DNA from: Treponema sp.
Lineage (GTDB): Bacteria > Spirochaetota > Spirochaetia > Treponematales > Breznakiellaceae
Assembly (NCBI GenBank): GCA_031259345.1
Contig: JAIRLQ010000131.1
Location: 1-16,112, forward strand
Reading direction: 5' to 3'
Length of the DNA stretch: 16,112 nt
The position numbers and the translations under genes are program-made. Below, in pieces: positions 8,154 to 15,299 of this stretch. Numbering within the stretch: the stretch's first letter is position 1; every line of letters begins with the position of its first letter. The notes beneath the pieces were generated by a model. The model saw nothing but the letters and a program-made list of their open reading frames with translations. It was not told where the DNA came from and did not search any database.

Positions 8154-9528
8154 GATACTCGCCGGTAAAACATCCCAGACAATAACCGCCCTGCCCGTCC
8201 AGGGCTTCCAAAAGGCCTTCTACGGAAATAAACGCCAGGCTGTCCGCCCCCAGGGATTTGCAAAGTTCTTCTACGCTGTTCCCGTTGGAAATAAGATCTT
8301 TGCGGTGAGGGGTGTCTATGCCGAAATAGCAGGGGCATTTTACCGGTGGCGAACAAACCCGGATATGCACTTCCCGGGCGCCTGCCGCTTTAAGAATGGC
8401 CACAAGGCGGCGGCTTGTGGTACCCCGCACGATAGAGTCATCAATTATAACTACCCGCTTCCCCCGGACTTCGCTGGCTATGACATTATGTTTTACCGAC
8501 ACTGCCTTTTCCCGCTGGATCTGGTTTGGCGAAATAAAAGTTCTGCCTATGTATTTACTTTTTACGATGCCCAGGCCAAAGGAGGTTCCCGTCGCCCTGC
8601 CATACCCAATTGCCGCGGGAACACCCGAATCGGGTACGCCGATTACCAGGTCTGCCTCTACCGCCGACTCCCTCCCCAAAATTTCACCTGCCCGGATTCG
8701 GGCGCCGTATACATCAACATTATCAATTACGCTGTCGGGCCGGGCAAAGTAAACATATTCAAAAGCGCAGACCGCGCGGCGGGTTTTTTCGCTAAAACTA
8801 AAAGACAGTACCTGTTCCCGGTTAATGATCACCACTTCGCCGGGCTCAATGTCCCGTACAAATACGCCGCCTACGGCGTCTATGGCGCAAGACTCGCTTG
8901 CCAGAATCCAGCCGCCGTCCATCTGGCCAAGGCAAAGGGGGCGTATGCCGTTTGGATCCCGCGCGCCAACCAGGGCGTCGCCGGTAAGGAGCGCCAGGGC
9001 GTATGAACCTTTAATAAATTGAATGGTATCGGTAAGCGCGCGCTCAAGCCCTTTTTTATAATTCTTGGCAATAAGATTTACAATAACCTCGCTGTCGCTT
9101 GAAGAAATAAAACCGATGCCTGCGTCTTCCAAAAGTTCCCGGACTACATCGGCATTGGTAAGGGTGCCGTTGTGCGCCACCGCAATGGAACCCAGTTTAA
9201 AACGGCTTACAAAGGGCTGGGCGTTTTCGATAGTGCTGGCGCCCTGGGTAGAATACCGTACATGGCCTATGGCGGCGCTTCCTTTTAGCTGTTCAATTAT
9301 TCCGGAACTAAACACATCCGCCGCCAGCCCCATACCTTTGCGGCATTCAATGGCTTTGTCTTTTGCCGTGGCAATGCCGGCGCTTTCCTGCCCCCGGTGC
9401 TGCAGTGAAAGAAGGCCGTAGAATACCATAGACGCCGCGTCCCGTTCGGGATCGTTAAGAAATACCCCAAATACGCCGCATTCTTCGTGCAGTTTGTCTT
9501 CGTTATCCGATTCGGGCAAGAATTTCAA
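8131..9528 (-). CDS. purF: amidophosphoribosyltransferase, iron-sulfur (Bacillus) type
   Basis: First committed step of purine synthesis: PRPP plus glutamine gives 5-phosphoribosylamine. The 465-aa product has a class-II glutamine amidotransferase domain at about 17-250. The catalytic Cys17 (ECGVFGVF) follows a 16-residue leader expected to be removed by self-processing. HRGQESAGI and GHVRYSTQG are also present. The phosphoribosyltransferase domain has VVIIDDSIVRGTT (359-371) as its PRPP site. Four cysteines, Cys254 (CAFEYVYFARPDS), Cys400 (PCYFGID), Cys450 and Cys453 (CLGC), match the [4Fe-4S] ligands of Bacillus PurF, implying an oxygen-sensitive form. The start is TTG, supported by an AGGAAG site 6 nt upstream inside purC. 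It is the last gene of the tex-rsmG-purE-purC-purF run. Confidence 0.97.
   Translation of the reverse strand: MKFLPESDNEDKLHEECGVFGVFLNDPERDAASMVFYGLLSLQHRGQESAGIATAKDKAIECRKGMGLAADVFSSGIIEQLKGSAAIGHVRYSTQGASTIENAQPFVSRFKLGSIAVAHNGTLTNADVVRELLEDAGIGFISSSDSEVIVNLIAKNYKKGLERALTDTIQFIKGSYALALLTGDALVGARDPNGIRPLCLGQMDGGWILASESCAIDAVGGVFVRDIEPGEVVIINREQVLSFSFSEKTRRAVCAFEYVYFARPDSVIDNVDVYGARIRAGEILGRESAVEADLVIGVPDSGVPAAIGYGRATGTSFGLGIVKSKYIGRTFISPNQIQREKAVSVKHNVIASEVRGKRVVIIDDSIVRGTTSRRLVAILKAAGAREVHIRVCSPPVKCPCYFGIDTPHRKDLISNGNSVEELCKSLGADSLAFISVEGLLEALDGQGGYCLGCFTGEYPMPVQSN
8144..8166. terminator. weak hairpin at the converging ends of GH65 and purF
   Basis: ACCGGC (8144-8149) and GCCGGT (8161-8166) form a 6-bp stem with an 11-nt loop across the overlapping gene ends. 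Neither strand has a run of T after it, so it is a poor intrinsic terminator. It is listed because no better one exists where two transcripts collide. Confidence 0.22.
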
Positions 9529-10279
9529 CGTAGGCTTCCTTTACATTACCCAAATCCCGGCGGAACCTGTCTTTATCCAGTTTCTCGTTGGTTTTGGCAT
9601 CCCAAAAACGGCAGGTATCCGGAGAAATTTCGTCGGCCAATAAGAGATCGCCTTTAGGGGTTTTTCCAAACTCAAGTTTAAAATCAATAAGCTTGACACC
9701 CCGCTCCAGGAAAAAAGCCCGGAGTATATCATTTATTTTGAATGTTATTTTTTTGATTTTTTCGATTTCTTTAAAAGTGGAAGCCCCAATGGCAACGGCA
9801 TGATAATCGTTGATAAGAGGGTCGCCCAGGGCATCGTCTTTATACGAAAGCTCAAACACCGGGGTTTTTAATTTGGCCCCTTCTTTTAAACCCAGACGTT
9901 TTGCCATGGAACCCGCGGCAACGTTCCGCACAATTACTTCCAGGGGGACAATGTTAACTTTTTTGCAGAGCATGTCCCTTTCGTTCAGGCGCTTAACAAA
10001 ATGGGTGGGTACCCGTGATTTTTTTAATAATTCAAAAAGACCCGAAGCGATTTTATTGTTCAGCGCCCCTTTGTCTTCTATTTGCCCCTTTTTTTCGCCG
10101 TTAAAAGCCGTTGCGTCATCTTTATAATGAATGATGACCAGCTCTTTATTGTTTGTCGCGTAGACCTGTTTTGCCTTGCCTTCGTAAAGCAGCTTTCCCT
10201 GTTTAATTGCCGGAGGGGAAGAGCGGCCTCCGGTCTTGGCGGGGGTTCCTGCGGCGGCGGCTTTTGCCTTCCGGGTCAT
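9503..10279 (-). CDS. purC: phosphoribosylaminoimidazole-succinocarboxamide synthase (SAICAR synthetase)
   Basis: Joins aspartate to CAIR using ATP to make SAICAR; cytoplasmic. From the chosen start the protein is 258 aa. The core begins GKLLYEGKAKQVY (28-40) and contains both family signatures: VPLEVIVRNVAAGS (111-124) and LIDFKLEFG (197-205). DEISPDTCRFWD (216-227) is also present. The frame is open 34 codons further upstream, but the ATG at 10279 is preferred because it has AAGGAG 7 nt before it and overlaps the purE stop as ATGA. A basic, Ala- and Pro-rich extension of about 25 residues precedes the core and is absent from the short E. coli enzyme (237 aa). The gene overlaps the start of purF by 26 nt. 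Confidence 0.96.
   Translation of the reverse strand: MTRKAKAAAAGTPAKTGGRSSPPAIKQGKLLYEGKAKQVYATNNKELVIIHYKDDATAFNGEKKGQIEDKGALNNKIASGLFELLKKSRVPTHFVKRLNERDMLCKKVNIVPLEVIVRNVAAGSMAKRLGLKEGAKLKTPVFELSYKDDALGDPLINDYHAVAIGASTFKEIEKIKKITFKINDILRAFFLERGVKLIDFKLEFGKTPKGDLLLADEISPDTCRFWDAKTNEKLDKDRFRRDLGNVKEAYVEILARIG
9535..9540 (-). promoter_or_regulatory. ribosome-binding site that supports the TTG start of purF
   Basis: Read on the minus strand, AGGAAG lies 6 nt before the TTG at 9528, within the last codons of purC. There is no ATG close by at the right place relative to the catalytic cysteine, so this site decides the start. Confidence 0.65.
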
Positions 10280-10770
10280 AATTCCACTCCTTCCGGGCCT
10301 GCAAAATTTTCTTTCATTTTGACGCGGGCATTTTCCAGTTTTGTTTTTAATTCGGGGTATTTTAAGGCAAGAATCTGACACGCAAGCTGGGCGGCGTTTG
10401 CGGCGTTATCAATACCCACCGCCGCTACCGGAATGGGCTTGGGCATTTGCACTATGGAAAACAGGGCGTCCATACCGGCGAGGCCTCCCGGCGAGGCGCC
10501 GCTTCCGGCGGTTAAGGGCACCCCGATAACCGGCAGCAGGGTCTGGCTTGCTATCACCCCCGGCAGGTGGGCTGCCAAACCCGCCCCGGCTATTATTACT
10601 TCCGTCCCCGAAGCCTCAAGTTCCCGTATAGTTTTTGTTAAAAGTTCCGGAACCCGGTGGGCGGAAAGTATATGGGCGCTGTATTCTACGCCCACCCCGC
10701 GCAATACATCGGCGGCCTTTTTCATTATCTCTTTGTCTGATTGGGAGCCAAATATAATGGCGACTTTCAT
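10276..10770 (-). CDS. purE: 5-(carboxyamino)imidazole ribonucleotide mutase, PurE class I-like
   Basis: Catalyses carboxylation at the AIR/CAIR step of purine synthesis. The 164-aa protein has the PurE pattern: GSQSD (8-12), SAHRVPE (36-42) with the expected catalytic His38, GAGLAAHLPG (62-71), LPVIGVP (79-85), and LFSIVQMPKPIPVAAVGI near 103-120. SAHR-P plus AAHLPG is the class I pattern, which uses N5-CAIR made by PurK. The class II (AIR carboxylase) form is the one described for Treponema denticola. No purK is in the window. Relative to E. coli, a few extra Gly/Ser residues (about 88-95) sit before the GMDALFSIVQMP segment. The start lacks a recognisable ribosome-binding site. It follows rsmG by 28 nt and overlaps purC by 4 nt. 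Confidence 0.94.
   Translation of the reverse strand: MKVAIIFGSQSDKEIMKKAADVLRGVGVEYSAHILSAHRVPELLTKTIRELEASGTEVIIAGAGLAAHLPGVIASQTLLPVIGVPLTAGSGASPGGLAGMDALFSIVQMPKPIPVAAVGIDNAANAAQLACQILALKYPELKTKLENARVKMKENFAGPEGVEL
10287..10292 (-). promoter_or_regulatory. ribosome-binding site that decides the purC start
   Basis: AAGGAG on the minus strand, 7 nt before the ATG at 10279 and inside the last codons of purE. It favours this start over the open frame that extends further upstream within purE. Confidence 0.75.
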
Positions 10771-10798
10771 AAGAGAAGGGTAACATATTTAAGCCCAC

Positions 10799-11512
10799 TT
10801 AAACAATTAGTACAAGATGGCGTTCTTCATCAAGAAAGGGAACTGTAAGGGGGCGTATTTCCCAATGTCCGGCGATTTCGGGGACCGCTTTTTCCGCCTC
10901 TTCCATTTCCGCCCGCGCCGAGGCGAGCCTCCCCTTATACGCCGCCATAACGCCCCCCGGCGCGAGTAGCCTCTTGAGGCTTTTAAGGATGGATTTTTCA
11001 AGAGGGCGGAATGCCCTAAACACAATTATGTTAAAGCGGCCGGCTTTTGCTTTTTCCATTTCCGCTTCTTCCACCGTCAGGTTTGGAAGGCCAAGCAAGG
11101 CGGCGCAGTTTCGTAAAAAGCCTGCCCGCCTTCCCATGCGTTCAATCAGGGTAAAATTTAAATTCGCAAGGCTTATCGCCAGGGGAATGCCCGGGAACCC
11201 CGCGCCGGAACCTACATCGGCTATTTCCGCCTTTGCCCCAGGCGAACCTTGCCGCGTCTTTTGCAAAGCGCCGTCCCCAATGCCGGCATTCCCGGTAAGG
11301 GTTTGCAATATTTCCAGCGGCGCAAGTGAATCAAGAATATGCTTTATTATTAACTCTTCCCGGTCCCGGACTTTTACAAGGCCGTAGGCGGGATTGAAAA
11401 GCTCTATTTCTTCAATATATTTTAACAACAGGGAAGAAATTTCCGGGAGCCGTGGCGTACTGATTGTTTTAAAAATCTCCTTGAGCCCAAGCTCCAGATT
11501 TCGCTCCGGCAT
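10799..11512 (-). CDS. rsmG: 16S rRNA (guanine-527-N7) methyltransferase
   Basis: Methylates N7 of G527 in the 530 loop of 16S rRNA using S-adenosylmethionine. The 237-aa protein has the RsmG order of motifs: HILDSLAP (58-65), ADVGSGAGFPGIPLAI (98-113) as the SAM-binding loop, LIERMGRRAGFLRN (122-135), and FRAFRPLEK (165-173). A Gly-rich stretch of about 25 residues (72-96) between HILDSLAP and the SAM loop is longer than usual. GGAG lies 8 nt before the ATG. In many bacteria this gene sits beside mnmG or parAB, but here it lies between tex and purE, so it has joined a different transcription unit. The gap to tex is 36 nt. Confidence 0.95.
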   Translation of the reverse strand: MPERNLELGLKEIFKTISTPRLPEISSLLLKYIEEIELFNPAYGLVKVRDREELIIKHILDSLAPLEILQTLTGNAGIGDGALQKTRQGSPGAKAEIADVGSGAGFPGIPLAISLANLNFTLIERMGRRAGFLRNCAALLGLPNLTVEEAEMEKAKAGRFNIIVFRAFRPLEKSILKSLKRLLAPGGVMAAYKGRLASARAEMEEAEKAVPEIAGHWEIRPLTVPFLDEERHLVLIV

Positions 11513-11539
11513 TTTACCCGCTCCGGAAAGTGTTTAATA

Positions 11540-11575
11540 CCTCGTCCTTTAGGGCGAGGTTGTTGATTTTTTTTT
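11540..11575 (+). terminator. hairpin plus T-run at the tex/rsmG junction, oriented against the genes
   Basis: CCTCG (11540-11544) pairs with CGAGG (11555-11559). On the plus strand a run of nine T follows at 11567-11575. This resembles an intrinsic terminator for plus-strand RNA, yet both neighbouring genes are on the minus strand. The T-run is the complement of the Lys codons at the end of tex, so it may be incidental. On the minus strand there is no T-run after the stem, so it should not strongly separate tex from rsmG. Confidence 0.3.
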
Positions 11576-13891
11576 AAAGGCCTCCGCAAAAGGGTTATAC
11601 ATGGTACCGTCATCATCCGGCTTTGCCATCTGATGCCTGGCAGCCTGCCGGACTTCCCTTCCGGCCGCGGCGCTTTTTACCGCAAGTTTTCCGGGCCTGG
11701 TTTCTTTAATGTTATTCCCGGGCTTTGCGCCGGCATTGCTTTCGCTTTTGCGCGACAAACCTATACGCCTGCGATCCCTATCCAAAGAAATAACGCGGAA
11801 TTCCATCAGGTCTCCAACTTTAACAAGATCCATCGGGTCTTTTACATACCGGTCGCTTAATTCCGAAATATGAACCAGGGCCGTTTCTTTAATCCCCAGA
11901 TCCACAAAAGCGCCAAAGTCAACCACGTTTTTAATTTTTCCGGTAACCATCATGCCTTCGTGCAAATCCTCAAAAGTAACAACCCCTTTTTGCATAAGCG
12001 GTTTGGGGTAACTGTCCCGGGGATCGCGGTTGGGCTTTTTTAATTCTTCGACAATGTCATTAATGGTGGTGTCCCCGACATTATACTTTTCTTTTATTTC
12101 CGCGGCCTTAAAAGCCCGGTCCGCCAATTCCCTGGCAAGGGCATAATTTTCCGGATGCACCCAGGTATTGTCCAAAGGCTCTCCTGATTCGGGAATTTTT
12201 AAAAACCCCGCGCACTGCTCAAAACTTTTTGGCCCCATGCCGGGTACGGTTAAAAGTTCCTCTCGGCTCGAAATTTTGCCTTTTTCGTCCCGGTACTTTA
12301 CGATTTTTCGCGCCAGGCTCGAATTAATCCCTGACACATATTTTAAAAGCGAAACGGAAGCGGTGTTCAGGTTTACGCCGACATTATTTACCACCGACGA
12401 AACTACTTCGTCCAATGTTTCGGAAAGCCGCCTCTGGTTTAAATCATGCTGGTAAAGCCCCACGCCGATGGATTTGGGATCGATTTTTACCAGTTCCGCC
12501 AGGGGGTCCTGAAGCCGCCTGCCGATTGAGATAGCGCCGCGGATAGTTAAATCAAGCTCGGGGAATTCTTCCCTGGCAATGTCGCTTGCCGAATACACCG
12601 AAGCCCCATCTTCGTCTACGACAGTATAAAGCACCTCAAGCTTGTTTTCGGAAATTACCGCCGTAACAATTTCCTGCACTTCACGGCTGCCGGTACCGTT
12701 TCCCACGGCAATAAGCTGGATATCGTATTTTTTTACTCCCTCAAGGATAGCCCTTTTTGCCTCTTCAACTTTGTGGTTATAAATAACAAAATTCCCCAAA
12801 TACTTGCCCGTGTCATCCAAAAAAGCGCACTTGGTTCCGGTGCGTATACCCGGGTCAATGCCCAGCACACGGGTGCCCTTAATAGGCTGCTGCATCAGGA
12901 GGTTTTTTAAATTTTGGCTGAATACCGAAATACCGTGGTCGTCAGCAGTATCGCTTTGCTCCCCCCGGATTTCCCGGATTACCGACGGCGAAAGGAGCCG
13001 CTTAAGGCCGTCTTCAACCGCCGTTTTATGGTAATCATTATGAAAAACATAATTATTCTGAAGCATCAGCGCGGCGGCGTTTTCGTCTACATCTATTGTA
13101 ATTTCAAGCACCTTCTCGTGCTCGCCCCGGTTTATGGCAAGAATACGGTGAGGCTTGATCTGTGAAAGCGGCTCGGTATAGTCCCAATACATTTGATAGG
13201 TAGATGTTTTTTTTACTTCTTCGCCGCCCAGGCCCTTAACGATGATTTTACCGTCAGATAAATAAAACGACCGGACTTTGGCACGGTTTTCGCTGTCCTG
13301 GGAAATCCGTTCCGCGATAATATCCATTGCGCCCTGGAGCGCGTCGTCAACAGTTGCCACCGTAAGATTTGCCCCGTCTCCGGCATTTTCTTCCGCGCCG
13401 TCCCCGGGGGCCGTGTTTACAAAGCCCTCGGCCTTTTTCCGCAGCGGCGCTTCTTCAAGCTCCTTCATGGCTTCCGCAAGGGGACCCAAACCTTTTTCTT
13501 CGGCAAGCATACCACGGGTTTTCTTTTTGCGCTTATAGGGAGCGTAAATGTCCTCCAACGCCGCAAGAGTCGCCGCTTTGATAATATTTTCGTACAGCGC
13601 TTCGGTAAGCTTACCCTGATCAAAAATCCCCCGGATTATTTCGATACGGCGGGTTTCGAGATTTGTACCGCCGGAAAAGCCATGCTCTATATCCCGCACC
13701 TGAACTTCGTCCAGGCTGCCGGTTTTTTCTTTGCGGTAACGGGCGATAAAGGGAACGGTGCTCCCTTCGTGTAACAGACTGATAACCGCGGAAACCTGAC
13801 CCAGGTCTATACCAAGGCCGCCGGCTATTTTCCGCATCAGTTCAACTTCGTTGATTTTTAGGGTGTCGATAAAGCTTTTAGTTAATTCCAT
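11549..13891 (-). CDS. tex: Tex family RNA-binding transcription accessory protein
   Basis: Cytoplasmic nucleic-acid-binding protein associated with transcription. The 780-aa product shows the Tex domain order: an N-terminal helical region with STVPFIARYRKEKTG (about 44-58), a YqgF/RNase H-like domain with VLGIDPGIRTGTK (342-354) and VGNGTGSREVQ (396-406), helix-hairpin-helix repeats (about 515-565, including VPGMGPKSFEQCAGFL), and an S1 RNA-binding domain (about 645-713, VTGKIKNVVDFGAFVDLG and ALVHISELS). A basic, low-complexity tail of about 65 residues follows. A Gly/Ala/Glu-rich insert near 158-180 is not in E. coli Tex. The frame extends up to a TTG at 13951, but that codon falls inside a hairpin loop, so the ATG at 13891 is chosen. 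Neither start has a clear ribosome-binding site. Confidence 0.94.
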   Translation of the reverse strand: MELTKSFIDTLKINEVELMRKIAGGLGIDLGQVSAVISLLHEGSTVPFIARYRKEKTGSLDEVQVRDIEHGFSGGTNLETRRIEIIRGIFDQGKLTEALYENIIKAATLAALEDIYAPYKRKKKTRGMLAEEKGLGPLAEAMKELEEAPLRKKAEGFVNTAPGDGAEENAGDGANLTVATVDDALQGAMDIIAERISQDSENRAKVRSFYLSDGKIIVKGLGGEEVKKTSTYQMYWDYTEPLSQIKPHRILAINRGEHEKVLEITIDVDENAAALMLQNNYVFHNDYHKTAVEDGLKRLLSPSVIREIRGEQSDTADDHGISVFSQNLKNLLMQQPIKGTRVLGIDPGIRTGTKCAFLDDTGKYLGNFVIYNHKVEEAKRAILEGVKKYDIQLIAVGNGTGSREVQEIVTAVISENKLEVLYTVVDEDGASVYSASDIAREEFPELDLTIRGAISIGRRLQDPLAELVKIDPKSIGVGLYQHDLNQRRLSETLDEVVSSVVNNVGVNLNTASVSLLKYVSGINSSLARKIVKYRDEKGKISSREELLTVPGMGPKSFEQCAGFLKIPESGEPLDNTWVHPENYALARELADRAFKAAEIKEKYNVGDTTINDIVEELKKPNRDPRDSYPKPLMQKGVVTFEDLHEGMMVTGKIKNVVDFGAFVDLGIKETALVHISELSDRYVKDPMDLVKVGDLMEFRVISLDRDRRRIGLSRKSESNAGAKPGNNIKETRPGKLAVKSAAAGREVRQAARHQMAKPDDDGTMYNPFAEAFKKKSTTSP

Positions 13892-13926
13892 AGAGAACGA
13901 GCATAGCAAAAGAAAAACTTTTTTAC

Positions 13927-13963
13927 CAGTTCTAAACTGCCCGCAAAGCAACCGGCTTTGCGG
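13927..13963 (-). terminator. paired hairpins between the SDF transporter and tex
   Basis: A perfect 9-bp stem, CCGCAAAGC (13941-13949) with GCTTTGCGG (13955-13963) and a 5-nt loop, lies just past the transporter stop. Beside it a 5-bp stem, CAGTT (13927-13931) with AACTG (13935-13939), has a 3-nt loop. On the minus strand a T-rich stretch (GTTTTTCTTTTG) comes only about 10 nt after the second stem, so the U-tract is displaced. It probably ends the transporter transcript or forms a leader structure ahead of tex. Confidence 0.4.
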
Positions 13964-13970
13964 ACAAACT

Positions 13971-15203
13971 CTAAATATAATGCCCTACGGGCTTGTCTTC
14001 CTGGAAACCGGAAATTCTGGCAAGCGCATAACTTGAATAGGTAGTGATCATTACATCCAGGAACGTACCCACGGCAATAAGGTAAAACGCCAGAGGCTTA
14101 AGGATAAGGTAACCCGCCTCGAAACCCCTGCCGTAACCCAGGCCAAGCACCGCCAGGGCCGTATAAGCCCCATCCCCCGGATGGCGCGCCAAAAGGAAAG
14201 AAATCAGTACAGCCCGCGCCCCAATAGCAACATAATCGCCCGGATTTATTTCGAGGCTGGAATAGGATTTAATAATTACAATAAAGGCCATAGCCGCGAC
14301 CATAGCGCTCCCGGCCCTGCCGAACACCGTAAAAAAGGTAACCGTTACCGCATTTGAACGGCGCCTTGTTCCAAGGTTTTCTTTTACATGCCTTAAAATT
14401 ACCGGCAGGGAAAAGTTAATATCCCCGGAAAAGAAAGCCCCCAGCGCCGGCCCCAGGGAACCGTACAACACCACCCAGGGACTACGCTTCGGCTTAAGGA
14501 AATAGAGAAAAAGCGGCAGAATAATAAACCCCAGAACCACGCTGAATATCCCCAAAAGCAGAATAAGATCCCGGAACACATCGGCCTTAAGCACACTATG
14601 GAAACGTATTGCCCAATACGCCGCGAGGGCAATCATTACCAGCCCAAGAATCTCGGAAAAGAAAGCCGCTACATGGTAAAAAATCCGGGAAAGGGAATCG
14701 ATAAGGGCGATAACCGGTTTGGTATAATTGCGGTCGTAAGAAAGCCCCATGCCAAGGAAAAAGGCGAAGATATAAACCGGCAAAAGGTAAACCCCGTCGC
14801 TCACCAGCGCGGAAAACATGTTTGCGGGAAAAAGCGCCAGCACGCTTTGGGCAGTTTGAAGCGAAACAGGCTCAAGCTGTTCCTCAATCAGGATAGGGAT
14901 TCTTGCGGGAGGAAAAAACAACGTCGCCAGGATACCCGCGGCAACAACAAACACCGCGCAGGCCAGAATCATCAGAAAAGAACGGAACACCAGACCCCAG
15001 AAACGCCCGTCCTGGCGCAGCTCGTAAATGGCAATAGTCAGGGAAAAAACCAAAATAGGGACAACCGCGTAGCGGCCAATTCCGACAGCCAGTTTTTCCG
15101 CCCAGGCGAGGACACCCAGGACACTTTGATTACCGTAAGGAAGAAGCGCGCCAAGCAGAACGCCAAGCAGCGACCCCAAAAGGAGTTTAAGCCATACCTT
15201 CAT
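13971..15203 (-). CDS. SDF-family (DAACS) secondary transporter with diverged substrate and ion sites
   Basis: Inner-membrane transporter with the glutamate/dicarboxylate symporter fold, 410 aa and about eight membrane segments plus two hairpins. The order of elements can be followed: an HP1-like SGDINFSLPVILRHVKENLG (259-278), a TM7-like VFGRAGSAM (293-301), an HP2-like ARHPGDGAY (339-347), and a TM8-like FLDVMITTYSSYALAR (381-396). By-eye alignment to GltPh shows the HP1 serine cluster reduced, NMDGTA replaced by GRAGSA, and TM8 keeping the equivalent of Asp394 but losing those of Arg397, Asn401 and Asp405. Glutamate or dicarboxylate transport with normal sodium coupling is therefore doubtful, and the substrate is unknown. 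No ribosome-binding site is seen before the ATG. It is divergent from ndk. Confidence 0.8.
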   Translation of the reverse strand: MKVWLKLLLGSLLGVLLGALLPYGNQSVLGVLAWAEKLAVGIGRYAVVPILVFSLTIAIYELRQDGRFWGLVFRSFLMILACAVFVVAAGILATLFFPPARIPILIEEQLEPVSLQTAQSVLALFPANMFSALVSDGVYLLPVYIFAFFLGMGLSYDRNYTKPVIALIDSLSRIFYHVAAFFSEILGLVMIALAAYWAIRFHSVLKADVFRDLILLLGIFSVVLGFIILPLFLYFLKPKRSPWVVLYGSLGPALGAFFSGDINFSLPVILRHVKENLGTRRRSNAVTVTFFTVFGRAGSAMVAAMAFIVIIKSYSSLEINPGDYVAIGARAVLISFLLARHPGDGAYTALAVLGLGYGRGFEAGYLILKPLAFYLIAVGTFLDVMITTYSSYALARISGFQEDKPVGHYI

Positions 15204-15249
15204 TTACAATCAGTCTACTATAAAGACGCAAACCAATACAAGCGCCAAA

Positions 15250-15267
15250 AAGCCCCCGCAGGGGCTT
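15250..15267. terminator. 7-bp GC-rich hairpin between the divergent transporter and ndk genes
   Basis: AAGCCCC (15250-15256) and GGGGCTT (15261-15267) pair around the loop CGCA. On the minus strand the stem runs into TTTTT, like a compact intrinsic terminator that would block leftward RNA from entering the transporter gene. On the plus strand it lies 32 nt before the ndk ATG and could sit in the ndk leader. The rest of the 96-bp gap shows only weak promoter-like sequence, such as TATAGT upstream of the transporter on the minus strand. Confidence 0.45.
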
Positions 15268-15299
15268 ACTTTTCGGGACATTTTTGGGGAAAATAGGCT

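Noticed and set aside
8120..8170. dif or replication-terminus site at the convergent gene junction
   Set aside because: Convergent genes and a possible skew change prompted the look, but no XerCD-like 28-bp site was recognisable.
8305..9006. Long plus-strand open frame opposite purF (233 aa)
   Set aside because: purF on the minus strand is beyond doubt, and the opposing frame has no family features. It is a shadow of GC-rich codon use.
10280..10381. Longer PurC start inside purE
   Set aside because: The ATG at 10279 has AAGGAG at the right distance and an ATGA overlap with purE. The extra 34 residues only translate the purE tail in another frame.
13892..13951. Tex starting at the TTG at 13951
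   Set aside because: The codon lies within the loop and arm of a perfect 9-bp hairpin and has no ribosome-binding site. The added residues do not resemble the Tex N-terminus.
14598..15296. Plus-strand open frame opposite the SDF transporter (232 aa)
   Set aside because: The composition is very rich in Lys, Arg, Asn and Gln, typical of the antisense of membrane-segment codons. The transporter reading explains the region.
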